From assembly GCF_932294415.1 (NCBI RefSeq), contig NC_065542.1, positions 56,044,406 through 56,108,405 of the forward strand: 64,000 nt of DNA, read 5' to 3'. Each line of letters begins with the position of its first letter. Within the stretch, counting starts at the first letter, position 1. The stretch comes from Quercus robur. Taxonomy: Eukaryota; Streptophyta; Magnoliopsida; Fagales; Fagaceae. This document shows, in pieces, positions 1 to 11,049 of this stretch. A program made the position numbers and the translations under genes. The notes under the pieces were generated by a model. That model searched no databases. It was not told the DNA's origin and saw only the letters and a program-made list of their open reading frames with translations.

Positions 1-859
1 AATTTTGTTATTACAACTTGAGCTATGCATTTTTTGCTTGCCTATAAAAAAGGATATAAGTGCAATTTATGAAAGTTAGAATAACAGTTTGTTATCATTT
101 TTCTTTATTAAATGAAGATAGAAGAAAATTTGTTATATATTTTTTAGTATTTCATAGATACGTGTTTGTACATGAGTTTGATTAATTTTATATTTCTGTC
201 TAATTTATTGGTCTCTGTGATGTTTCCAGCAAGATGGTTTTCCTTTTTTTGGTGACTTTTTTTGGCTTTACTTACACTAAGTGTTGTTTGTATGCCTCTT
301 AATCAAATAGTTCAATGAAAGCGATAGACAATTTAAATAGAATTTCATAGTGGGTTTGTGTGATTGTCTCTGAAATTGTAATTTTAAGATAGATTTGTTT
401 GATTTTGATTGCTCGAATTTATTTGTCCTAAAGTAAAAGTATCACAACAATACTTTTTGGGTTATTGATATTGTTGGGTTCCTTAGAATAATGGTTAGAA
501 CTCTAAGCCATATGGTTGTGGTTGTAAGAAAATGTTTGCTCTACTCTCCACCCTCTACAACACTCTAATATGTAACATTGGTTACACATTTTTGGATTGG
601 ATATTAGCTTTAGGATGTTGATTATAATGACAGAATTTTCTATAACCTTATACACATTCTTATGCAATGACCACATGGCACTTCTTAAAACTTTTGAAAG
701 ATAGAAGGATGCAAACCATAATGAAAATAGTCCTGTCACCTTGCAAATGACAGAGGATATGAGAATGCAATTTGTAGATCTATTTAGCATTGGCTTTGTA
801 AACAAGTTGATGAGTGCTAATGTAAGTTCTTTAAGATTTTCAAATTTTAAAGCATTTGA
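1..859. other. AT-rich gene-free stretch
   Basis: No coding region, RNA gene or bounded repeat is recognisable. The only sizeable open frame (503-805, minus) is low-complexity and matches nothing I know. Confidence 0.5.
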
Positions 860-864
860 TTTGC

Positions 865-902
865 TAAAATCTTATGGTACTAAAAACTTTCCCGTGCATT
901 GC
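865..902 (+). mobile_element. Helitron-like 3' terminus (degenerate)
   Basis: A short GC-rich hairpin-like motif (CCCGTGCATTGCACATG) is followed by TTAGCGACTA, the layout seen at Helitron 3' ends and close to the better end at 51785-51811. The matching 5' end is not found. The sequence just downstream (about 905-955) recurs at about 3848-3892. Confidence 0.35.
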
Positions 903-1069
903 ACATGTTAGCGACTATTTACATAAATAGTCATTGAAATTTTGATTTTTTTTTTCAAACATTAAGTTAAATTCAAATTATGAATATTTTAGGTAAAAAA
1001 AAAAAAAGTGAATACTAACTGTGAGAGTGCTGGGCCGAGCCGAGCATTTGGGCCAATCGACACTTGGAA

Positions 1070-1106
1070 AGTGCTGATCGGCACCTGCCATGTGCCAATC
1101 AGCACT
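1070..1106. repeat. short GC-rich inverted repeat
   Basis: AGTGCTGATCGGCAC and GTGCCAATCAGCACT pair at 14 of 15 positions around a 7-base loop, inside a GC-rich island (about 1020-1140) in AT-rich DNA. Further AGTGC-type words lie on both sides. Function unknown. Confidence 0.45.
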
Positions 1107-1734
1107 CCAAGAGTGCCAACTGGCCCTCTTGGGTTCTAAGCCCCCTTTTCAATTTTGGTTCGATTTAGACTCCTTTTTGAGGATTTTTTAGTCGGAAATT
1201 GCACCTAGACGCGTTTTTAATTCATATTCTGAAAATTAATCCATTTTTCTTGATATTCAGGTCTTTAAAGTGATAATTATCTTATAGATAAATATTCTAA
1301 AAAAAACTTAATTATCCACAATTTCTTTGTTATTTGATTTTCCACTTTATTCCCATGCAAGCAGGCTTATTTTTGACAGTAACCAAAAACCAATCACAAA
1401 ATTATTTAATTAATTTTAATTGTTTACCCAATCAGAATTAATTTAAATTAATCATACTTGATCGGTTCCACCCAAACAAAATGCATGCAGACCGTGAAAA
1501 CTTGATCATGTGATATCTTTCAATCCGACAGTCCGATTTGGGAATCAAACATACCATCGCGACCGTTAGAATCTCAAGATCATTTTTATAATATGCAATG
1601 AATGAATTAATGCATGTAATGCAACTCTAAATTTTGGGTATATGAATGGTCACTCTAGTCATCTTCCAAGATTAAATTATGGGTGCAAAATCGAGTGTCT
1701 ACACTGACCACCACAATAAATGTGTAGGCAAATC

Positions 1735-2400
1735 AATAAATTATTGACAAGTATATATTTTTTTTATTAGAATAAAACATGCAGTACAACTCATAATTAA
1801 ATATTTGTTATTCTTCATGCTCTTCCGCTGGTTCTAGTTGATAGACAAACTTCCACAATAGGACTCGAAATGATGGGCAATGACTATTTAGACAATATGA
1901 AATGCTCAAAATAAATTTTATTTTGAATATATCCAAACTCACCCCAAGTCTATTCTTGATGGAGTACTTGGTTTTCAGGAGTACCAAAGGTTGGTTGGCA
2001 CTTGGTAGCTGCTCAATCAAGCAACTAATGGTTGATCGTGTCCTTTTTTGTTGCTGCATATTATGTATGATCTTGGCCTTCTTTCTTGTTTTCTGAATAA
2101 ATGTTTTGTCTACAAATTAGTTTTTGTTCTCCCCTGAGTGAAGGCTTACAGGGTTATTACATTTTGTATTTTTTTTCTTATCAATAAAATTTCTATCTAT
2201 TATCTTAAAATTTTTTTTTTTTTATTCTTTAACATGTGTCCTTAGGACTTAGGACACTCATTAATAGGATCTTACTTTTTTTTATGTTAAAATATAACAG
2301 TATTTTGTGTCAAATGTGCCATGATGTATCATTATATAATTACATTTGTGTGTGAAAAGCATATGGATAGTGTTTTGTGTTCATGTTATTCTACTTAGTT
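1735..2400 (+). repeat. copy 1 of a dispersed repeat (interrupted)
   Basis: Bases about 1735-1785 and 2228-2400 match the contiguous block at about 5775-6003, in the same order and orientation. Here the block is split by about 440 bases (1786-2227). That insert ends with a LINE-like tail (ATCAATAAAATTTC followed by A/T runs), so it may be a retroelement that landed in this copy. The open frames in it are not recognised. Confidence 0.45.
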
Positions 2401-2402
2401 AA

Positions 2403-2828
2403 AGCAATGATGGGACAAGTATCTAAAAAAAGATCAACAGCTCTCAAAGTGGAAGGCTGGGATGCCATTCAAACGGCTATAAATAGGAAGGAAGATCCTC
2501 CTTGATGGTGATCGAAAAAAGTTCGGAGAGGGAAATAGGGAAATAGAGAGAGAAAGTGATCATTGTAAAACCGAGAAGTGTATTCCTAAAGAACAGTTGC
2601 TCCTTGGCCTACTCGAGAAAGGACTTAAATAAGAATTTCTCTTTCCTAATATAACTCCTAATCTGTATTGTCATCCTAGCTAATCTACTTTCTTTATTAC
2701 CAACCCGTGGCTACAAGAGATCAAAGTGTTCACCTTGACCATCCACCTCTACAAATTAGTTGTATTAGGCTTTTATACTTAGCCCAATCTCATTCGGGTT
2801 GGCCTGGTTGTTAGTTACACCCCCTACA
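2403..2828 (+). mobile_element. truncated LTR remnant
   Basis: Landmarks in order match the LTR family seen at 10157-10952: a TGATGGGACAAG word, a TATAAATAGG promoter-like box (about 2479), a C/T-rich stretch, CTCTACAAATTAGTTGTATT and a terminus ending CCCTACA. The 5' part of the LTR is missing. Orientation is plus. Confidence 0.5.
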
Positions 2829-3633
2829 CATGTCAGTTTGAAAATTTAGACTATTGTTTTAATGAATTTGTCATCATTTATAGTTTATATTTTGTTTGTC
2901 ATTAATTATTTGGAGGAAATTTTTTAAATAAAAAAAAAATTGATATTGAATTTATAAGTATAAGAATAGTATGGGAAAAATAAATAATTCCTTTAATAGT
3001 CCTAGGAATAAACCAAATATAAGAATAGTTACATTCCAAAGCATCCAAATTGCAAGACATCATATTCCATGGAAATCGGATGCCAGGGTAATGTGGATTA
3101 CCCCGTACAAAATGCCACCTTAGCCTTTTTTTGAATCTCAATTTTATCCAGATCTCTAACAACAAAATATATAGTGACTCACTAGGTGGAGTGGGGAGTT
3201 GGAAGTGGCGGCATAGTGAAGGAGATCATTGAAATGGAAGGCCAGATTGGAGTTGTAAAGGCCGAGGCTTGATTTGTGGGTTTGTTTGAGGATTTCATGG
3301 TTGGGTTTATGTGTGGGAGTGAAAGCTAAGGTCTATAACTATGGCATGGTGGAGCTTATGTGTTAGTGGTTTGGTGTTGCAATGTTGCTCTTCATTTTGG
3401 GGCAGAGAGAAAGAGAGAGAGAGAGACCCGTGTGGCTGTATGTGGAGGAAGGTGAAGAAAATGAAAGATAAGAAGATAAGGAAGAAGCAAATGAGTGGAT
3501 GAGAAAAAGAGAAGGAAAAAAAAAAAAAAAAAAAGATATATGTAACTTGCAACATTGATAATGAGATTATCATCCAACAATTTAAAAAAAAAAAAAAAAT
3601 CGTAGAAGAAAATTGTAAGACTCCATGTATTTG

Positions 3634-3671
<38 letters not shown>

Positions 3672-4060
3672 TTTAATTTTAGTTGTTGTCAATATATGAA
3701 TTTATATTTTTATTATATTTTGTTTCATTTAAGTTCCTTTATGACCACCCTGAAAAAAATTCCTAGAACCGCCACTGGCACATGACCCTTGGACACATAT
3801 TGCTTTCTTTTTGCTGCCACATAACCATGTATGCAACAAAACTTTTCCCATTACATAAATATTCATTGAATTTTGATTTTTTTTTTCAAACATTAAATCC
3901 TTAAAGTACTAATAGTTTTCAAATATTAATTGCAATGGAGAAAATCGTTCGCCCTTCAAGATTGATTGACCGACACTTTGGGCTTTGTTTGGTCGGGATG
4001 AAAAAGTGTGTGTGTGATATGAAATAGTGAGGGGATAAAAAAGATTTAGTATATGTTTAT
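2829..4060. other. gene-free stretch with GA-rich and homopolymer tracts
   Basis: Contains a GA-rich segment (about 3400-3530) and poly-A/poly-T runs (3517-3535, 3583-3599, 3638-3668). The open frames here are translations of low-complexity sequence. No gene recognised. Confidence 0.45.
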
Positions 4061-4370
4061 GTGGGGGAGTGGACCTAAATCTACCCCGAAGAACTTAGCC
4101 CGAAAAGGAAGTCCCGAGAAACCCCATCCGCGGAATGGGCCCAACCCAGGGGCCAATGAGGGATAAAAGGGCCTCCCATTGAGATAGACCATTTAGGCCC
4201 ACTACAAAGGTAATTCATGAAACCCATCTTCCCAAAGAAACATGGCCCAGCCAATAAGCGGTCATTATCATAGCCGAGGACACCCTTTATTCACCTACTT
4301 TCTCGGGGAACACATCGAAGAAAACGCAGAGCCCAATATGTAACAGTCACCTTCGAATTAAAGGCTTTCC

Positions 4371-4571
4371 TCAAAGTCTATGCACTTTCTGCTTCCTCAA
4401 ACATATGAAAATTTCATCATCCATTGTATCCACGTCAAATTCAAATATAAATGGGAACATGTTCCAAACATCCAACGAATGCTTACCAACCCAATTTCTC
4501 CATCCAAACAAGAGGTCAACGACCTTTTCCAATAAGTCACACTCACGGAATCCACAAGAATCTAAAAACAA
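4371..4571 (-). pseudogene. LINE reverse-transcriptase-type C-terminal fragment
   Basis: The minus-strand frame carries the spaced pattern LL-GWRNWVGKHS-DVWN-P, typical of the C-terminal zf-RVT-like region of plant LINE proteins and similar to the better-preserved copy at 24336-24762. It is short and lacks the rest of the element. Identification rests on this pattern only. Confidence 0.35.
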
Positions 4572-4969
4572 AGCTCCACAACATTTGCAACAAGGATGCC
4601 ACCTTTATTATTCTTATATACATTCTACACTATATTCATATGTTTTGCACTTTCCATTATCTAATAATGATTGTCAGACTACCCATGAACAATAACAACC
4701 AAGTCTTAGTGCAAAAATTTTAAAATCAATGGCCACATATATTCTTTTCCACCATTCTCTTTTATCCAAAGTCAAATTCTTTGTTATCTTCCTAATAAAC
4801 ATGGAGTATATTTTGCGATTTCCATCATATAAGCATCTCGTAATCTAATAAATATTTATGGAGTACCCATGAACAACAACTTTAACAACTAAGCTTCAAT
4901 CCCAACAAACTAGTCATATTCTCTGTTACATCCTTAATTGACATGTCTGTTTTTACTACTAATGCTTAC

Positions 4970-5425
4970 CTGGGATCCAAAACATCGACCGAGCTTACCC
5001 ATTCATCATGCAATGAAGGTTCTTCTTCTTTCCTTGGGGCCACAGCCTTTATGTATTCAATTTCCAATATCTTTTCCTATAATAATAAACCAAAAAAAAA
5101 AATCAAATTGTTCGTTTCTAAAAAGAAAGGAAATTAAAATAAATAAAAGTGATGTTACCGCAGAAATGGATTTGGCAAGAAGGAACTTGGCGAGGGACAT
5201 TTGAACGAGTTCACCATCGATGAGAAAATCAAAGCGCTGAGTATTCCAATCAGGATTTCCATTTTGGATGAGATTGTTGACGAGAGAGGAAAGCCCTAAT
5301 CTTGTGAGGTTACTAGGGATTGCAATTGGTAAAGGAGGAACTGTCAGAGGTGGTTTGAGCTTCGTCACAAACCGTACTTGGGCTCACCTTAAATTCTCTT
5401 CTTCGTTAACCCCATCAATATCCAT
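4970..5425 (-). pseudogene. WDR12: WDR12 (ribosome biogenesis, NLE domain) 5' gene fragment
   Basis: Two exons read on the minus strand: exon 1 5425-5159 and exon 2 5076-4970, joined by a GT-AG intron in phase. The product has VRFVTKLKPPL, AIPSNLTRLGLSS, FDFLIDGEL and an acidic EIEYIKAV...KEEEPSLHDEW stretch, the N-terminal NLE region of plant WDR12, a nucleolar partner of PES1 and BOP1 in 60S ribosome maturation. Codon 14 is TGA directly before the conserved AQVRFV; a CGA-to-TGA change is the simplest explanation. After exon 2 a donor site follows, but no WD40-repeat exons appear in the next kilobase. I read it as a truncated, unprocessed duplicate rather than a working gene. Start is the ATG at 5425, preceded by a CT-rich leader on this strand. 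Confidence 0.8.
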
Positions 5426-5774
5426 CTCTCTCTCTCTCTGAAGCAAAGCTAGGGATTTTGTGTGTATATGTGATTTGAGTTAGAGTCAGAGAGGTGCCAG
5501 GGTTTATTGACAAGAGGGGTTTTATGATAAAGGGCAACCTCAGTGCCTCATACGCAATGCACCATTTTGCTTTCTTCTTTGAGTTTTTAGTTTTCACACA
5601 AGAAAAAGGGGCTTGGTTGGGCTTCAGCCCCAGACCAAGTTCCTGAATCAAGTCCACTATCCAGCTGATAATGCCTATTCGAAGGGGCTTCTTTTAAAAA
5701 TAAAAATAAAGTGTTTTTTTTTTTTTTTTTTTTGGAACTTGTAAGACACAAGTTAAACTCAAATTTTGAATACC

Positions 5775-6003
5775 GACGACCACAGTGAATTTGTGTATGC
5801 AAATCAAATAAATTATTAACAAGTATATTTTTTTATTAATAATTATATATATATTTACCATATGTTCCTAGGAGTTAGGACACTCGTTAATGGGACCCTA
5901 CTTTTTTTTTTTTAATGTTAAAATCTAATAGATGTGCCATGACGTATTATATGTTTACATTTGTGTGTGTAAAGCACATTGATAGTGTTTTGTGTTCACA
6001 TTA
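5775..6003 (+). repeat. copy 2 of the dispersed repeat
   Basis: Contiguous counterpart of the interrupted repeat at 1735-2400. Shared words include CAAATAAATTATT, TAGGACACTC, GATAGTGTTTTGTGTTCA and GTGCCATGA. Confidence 0.5.
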
Positions 6004-6164
6004 ATGTTTAATTTAATTCGAATTTCCCATGTTGTTGCAATCTCACTTCTAACCACATAAATGTTTAATTTAATTCGAATTTCCCATGTTGTTGCAATCT
6101 CACTTTTAACCACATAAATGTTTTATTTAATTTGAACCACCCATTTTGTTGCGATTCAAAAACT
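6003..6164 (+). repeat. 57-bp tandem repeat, three copies
   Basis: Units starting at 6003, 6060 and 6117 share AATGTTTAATTTAATTCGAA, CCCATGTTGTTGC and AACCACATA. The first two are nearly identical; the third has diverged. Confidence 0.8.
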
Positions 6165-7001
6165 TCACTACACCATTTAGGGTTTGTACAGTATACTAGT
6201 CAAGGCATGGGAGAATGTCGATGTGGCTAGACTTGGACCTTACATGTGGAATGGCTGTGAACAAGAGAAAGGAAATTTTGGCTGCAAGATATTATCCTTG
6301 GCCCATACCAAGGGCGTGATTGCCTTGGAAAAGAAGGAAGATATGCATCTGACGTGGGTACTCAAGCACTCACAAAAAAGGAGATAATGAACTCCTAAGG
6401 TCAAGTACTATGGAAACACCCCTTATTGGCTAAGTGTATATTGGACCACTTTGGACACACATGTATCATCTTCAACACCTTTAATGTCCCTCTCATTGCT
6501 CAAGGATTGTTCTCCATGCAATGGCAAAGTCACCTACCTATGCCACAGTTTTGATATAAGCGTTCTCTCTCCTCTAGCCTCCAAATAATACCTTAGCTGT
6601 AGTAAGGTCCAAAAAAAGGAAATGATGACTTGATGCCTGTCTTTGTACTCAGCCAAATTCCTCAAACTATAAGAGGAACATGCTGCTAGACTATTAAGAC
6701 AAGAACCTAAGTAGATCTTTTGAGAAAAGAGTATAACCTGTCTTGCTGCTGATCATATGAGGTGTGATAACTATGCTGCCACTTATGCAGATAAATAAGT
6801 GGAGTTATATCTCATTGTCACATTGATTAAGTATTAAATGAAACAGAGATTATATTTGGATCTATATAAACATCACGAGTATAAAAGGAAGACTTGCAAT
6901 TATCATTAAGTCAAGCCTCTGAAAAGGGCCATTAGATTACAAAAGGTTGACTTGATGACAAAGCTTTGAAACAAAAACAACAGTAAAAAAAGAAAGACAA
7001 T
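6165..7001. other. gene-free stretch left of the gag-like pseudogene
   Basis: An open frame at 6184-6387 (plus) and sequence to about 6600 look protein-like in composition but I do not recognise them. No LTR terminus was found here that could pair with the LTR at 10157-10952. Confidence 0.35.
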
Positions 7002-9629
7002 TTATGACTTCATTTTTATTACTAGCTTATCCTTTGAATTCTTGGGAGGTTGGGTGGAGGCCGCCGTGGTGGATGTAGGTCCTTTGCCTTTGAGGTCTTC
7101 CTTGGAGGGTATGGGGAGAATTGCAAGCACGATCTCCATGCTTTGGGAAGCCTCTTTCTCCTTGGGGGGCTCCTTGGGGGCGTTTGGAGGCAGGTGGGCA
7201 TCTTGGGCCACTTCCTTGGTGGTGTCTACTGCCTTCTCAGCGTCCTTGGATTGCTTTGCCGCCTCGGAGGAGATGTTGGCTGTGGGAAGAGCTTTGCTTG
7301 GGCTTTCCCTGCCTTCATCTGCCTCCTTGGAGACCAAGTCAACCTTGGAGCCTAAGGATCCCGAGATGTGGATGGCTAGAGGGTAGTACACATTCTCTGC
7401 TCTCCTAAGGGCAGAGGAGGCCTCAACCCCAGCTTGGTCGAGGGCCTCGTTCCACACTTAGAGGCAGTAGAATTTGCACACCTCCACGACCTTAGACCTG
7501 AAGGCTTCCTCGATCTTAGTCACAACCACCTCGTACCCTTCTTGCTCGGCTTGCTTTTTGGCCTTCTTGGCCTCCTCCAATTTCTTAGTTAAGTCCTTGA
7601 TCTGGCTTCTAGCAGCAGCGAGGTCGTCCTCAGCTTGGTGGAGCAGCTTGCATTGAGCCTTTACTTGCCTCTCCACCCCTTCCATAGTAACCTCGGCACT
7701 TTTCTTTTCCCAATCAGCTTCTACTAGCTTAGCAATGAGGTCTTGTGACTTCTTCTCAGCTAGCTCAAAAGCTTTCACAGTGGCAACGCGCCTACCCTCC
7801 TCTTCCTCCATTAAACTATGAGAGCTAATAAGTATCTCCTCAGTTTTGCGGCCAGCTTGGACAACCTTTAAAAAAAAAAAAAAAAAAAGTGATGAACTCA
7901 GTTAAAGTACAAATATAAAAGAGATTATTGCTATGATAAATGGAAAAGGAAGGGTTGTTAATGGACTTACTAGGGCAAGGTCCCTCTTCAAACTGAGGAA
8001 CACTTCATGCTTCCTCATCGTTCTAAAGTCAGCCATGTCCCTAGGGAGCAGTAAGGCCTGCTCCACTGCATCAGCAACATAACCAACCCTCTCTTGTTGG
8101 AAGTCTCTGATCGAGGCATTAGTAGGCAGGGGGGCTCCGTCCAGTACCATGGCTGGAGTCCAGACAAGTGTCCCAACTTGAGCTTCAACTCTCTTATCTA
8201 CCAAGGTTGGTCCTATCCTGGCTTGTTTAGCTCTTCTCTAGAGCTCGACCTCCTTAGGTAAAGGGCCCTTCCCCCTTTCCACCACTTCGTGGCCCTTCTG
8301 ATCCCTCTTCCTCTTGTGATCAGTAGGATTAAGTCAGAGGGGTTGAGTGGGTAAAGGGGGAGGGAGCTGGGCTTGGGTGGTTTTCTCGGGCACCTTACCC
8401 CAGTGGAAGACTCCATCACTTCCAAAAGGCTAGTCCTCTGCTTGCATTTTATCCCTATGGCTTTTGGTACAGAAGAATCCCCTTGTGATTGGCTTACTTC
8501 GGCTGATGGGAGGTGACTAAAGTCACTGGCAGGGGCCTCCGGGGATTTAGGTCGGTTGAAAACCTTGAAATCTTCCTCGGATTCGTCCTCGGAGTCAAGT
8601 ACTTCAACTATTTTTTCTCCTTTTTCTTCTTTTTCTTATTCTTCCCCTCCGGTGGTTAGCTGTGAGGAGGTGGCTGTGTCCTCGGCTTTGTATTGAACGA
8701 TGGGTTCTACTTTCAATACACCTTGTGGTCCCGGACCTGGGTTGAAAAAGCCAGGCACGGCAACATTGATTAAATGCAAACGGGGATCTCTCGCCTTTAT
8801 CTGACACTTCAGTACTTGAAAGCTGGACGAGATCGGGATGTAGTCTAGAATTAGATAGGCCACTCTCAGTTGACTGTCTATGTGGACGAACACCTCGGCC
8901 TTCAGTATCTTGTCCAAGCTAGGCTGATTGACAAGATTGAAGTTAAGGATGGCAGAGCGCTTGTCTGTAAAACCATTTGAAAAACAAGGAAAACATCGTT
9001 AGCAAAAAAGGGTACAAATCAAAGGAAGAACTCAAATCACAGGCATAAACATAAATTAATGGGAACAGAATATATCAAGGTAGGAAGAGGTGATTTTCAA
9101 ATAGTAAACCTAAACCTAAAACCCCACCTGGTGTCCCCTCTCTTGTCGGGCAGAGAAGGCCATCGTGCCACTCCCCCGAAATGATGAAGAAGTCCTTGTT
9201 CATGCCCTTGTTTGAATCGGGGAGGCATGAGATAAGCTTAACCTCGGGGTGCCTAGTTTTAAGGTAATACCCCTGCCCCTTTAGGTGGTGAAGATTGTAA
9301 ACCCAATTGACATCGTGGTGGGTAAGGTTTAAGCCCATTCTCTCGTTAAAGACATCTACACTACCTAAAATCCTAAACATGTTTGGGGCACATTAGGTAG
9401 TAGCTAATCTATGAACCTTAAGGTAGTCCCTAGTAATTGTGCCCATAGAGATTCTCATCCCTCCCTCTATAAAGGCAATCATTGGGATTACCACCTCTCC
9501 CTCCTGCCTAGCCTCGTGCCATTCTCCTTGCTTACAATACCTGATGGAGACTCCTAGCGGGATTCTATACTGAGCTTCAAAACTCTCTATACCCTCCTCG
9601 GAGTCTACCAAATAGGCGAACCTACCCAT
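7002..9629 (-). pseudogene. gag-like gene of a gypsy-type retrotransposon (Transposase_28 family), inactivated
   Basis: Read 9629 to 7002 the pieces join into one long protein. The N-terminal domain has GRFAYLVDSEEGIESF, PMIAFIEGGMRI, NWVYNLHHLKGQGYYL and SGEWHDGL, the conserved region of the plant 'putative gypsy type transposon' family. A middle piece follows (VFVHIDSQLRVAYLILDY, KARDPRLHLINVAVPGFF), then an acidic linker, DFQQERVGYVADAVEQALLLPRD, a long K/E/A-rich coiled coil and a Pro/Lys-rich tail. In-frame TAA stops lie at 9395-9393 (Thr-Thr-stop-Cys-Ala-Pro; a CAA Gln codon is the likely ancestor), 8638-8636 and 7460-7458, and a frameshift lies near 8210-8425. Intron-like gaps lie near 9130-8970 and 7975-7870 (the latter poly-A/T rich). 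No protease, reverse transcriptase or integrase is present, so this is a non-autonomous or decayed element. The adjoining LTR at 10157 faces the opposite way. Confidence 0.8.
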
Positions 9630-10156
9630 TCCTAAAAGAGGGTTGAAGGTGCTAAGAAGATCAAGAGAAGGAAGAAGAGCCGAGGAGAAATAGACACAGA
9701 GAAAAGAAAAGTAGATGGAAAAATAAATGAAAAGATTTATAAAGACTTATGCGAAGAAGAAAACTCTCCTCGGACTGGCTCTTGGTATTTGTGAGGGCAC
9801 GAGTAAATTGTATAAGTATGCAAGTTCAATGTATGAGTGCTAAAGTGAGATGAATGACATATTCGGCAATATTTATATCAAAGAGAGAGTTATAAGCGGG
9901 AAAATTCCCACCCACGTTCCAGTAAGATCCTCAGCCGTTGGATCTGTATCGCACCATAGAACGTAGGGAACAGGGAGCCGCCAAAATTTAATGAAGACGC
10001 GTCTCGAATGCCGAAGCGTCAGGAGCGTGCTTTGGGCAGTTAAAAAGGCATCTGCGCAATTAGAGGTTATGTATGATAAGCGTGGGGGTAATGGTAGTGA
10101 CATCGAAATCCTCCTCTCTTCCCGAGGAGCTAGAGAGAAGAATTTCGAGGGGTTAT

Positions 10157-10952
10157 TGTAAGGGTGATAGGTATAGGAATATATATTTATGTGTATATTG
10201 GGCCAAGGGCCCAGTCTAAGGATGGTAAATATTGTCATAAGAATCTGTGTTGGCAAGTGAAGAGGTGAGGTCTAATCATAATGGTCCTAAAGAGTGGTCC
10301 GAGGAGGAATTCTTTCTCAGCTGAGCAAAGCCAAGGTTAGAAGGTGCGGTCTACCATCAAGAGCAACGTTTCGGACCATTCCACTGATGAAGATAAGTAT
10401 CAGGAAGGAACAGGATAGAGAGAGAGGCTATGAAATATGTAAGGGAAAGCTGCTACCACCGCATTGAATGCTCCGTAGCTAACTCTCTGACCGCATTAAT
10501 GAGGAAGTGATACCTAAATAGTAGTTTTCAGCCTTATAGCTACTACCCAAAGACTTCAGAAAGGTTCTGATGGGACAAGGATCAACACCAATAATCTGAT
10601 ATGCACGTGGAATGTGGAGATGAAATAGAAAGTTGGTATAAAATAGAAAAGAGACCCTGAGAGAAGGGGATCATAGAATTAAAAGAGAAATACTGTAACA
10701 ATAAGAATTATACTTGTAACCAAATTCAATGATATATACAAGAACTGATCTTCTCGGACTATGCCGATAACGATTTTTTTTTTTATAAAACCTTTCTATT
10801 CTTACTTTATTGTCATTTGGATCCACTATAATTGCTATTGAACTCATTAAAGCCTAATTTTCCAACCCACTCTCTACAAATTCATTGTATTGGGCTCTTT
10901 GGGCCTAAATCCTTCTATCTTTTAGGCTTATGACTCAAATTGTGTCCTTACA
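10157..10952 (+). mobile_element. LTR (~796 bp) of a retrotransposon
   Basis: Begins TGTAAGGG and ends CCTTACA. It has GGGCC motifs near the start, CGAGGA words, a TATAAAATAG box at about 10637, a TACTGTAAC transcription-start-like word and CTCTACAAATTCATTGTATT near the 3' end. Length and landmark order match the solo LTRs at 37270-38057 and 39021-39812. No clear 5-bp duplication flanks it (GTTAT left, TTGAT right). A purine-rich stretch (AGAGAAGAATTTCGAGGGG) just left could be a polypurine tract, making it a 3' LTR. Confidence 0.7.
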
Positions 10953-11049
10953 TTGATAATTATGATAACAAGAATGGTAAATTCAAATTATAGTTTTGAG
11001 GTCAAAAATTATAGTTCATCCACGATGATGTCAAAATTAATTAATATTA

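Noticed and set aside
7042..7656. Plus-strand open frames at 7042-7408 and 7474-7656
   Set aside because: Antisense shadows of the gag-like pseudogene tail; the minus frame has the recognisable family sequence.
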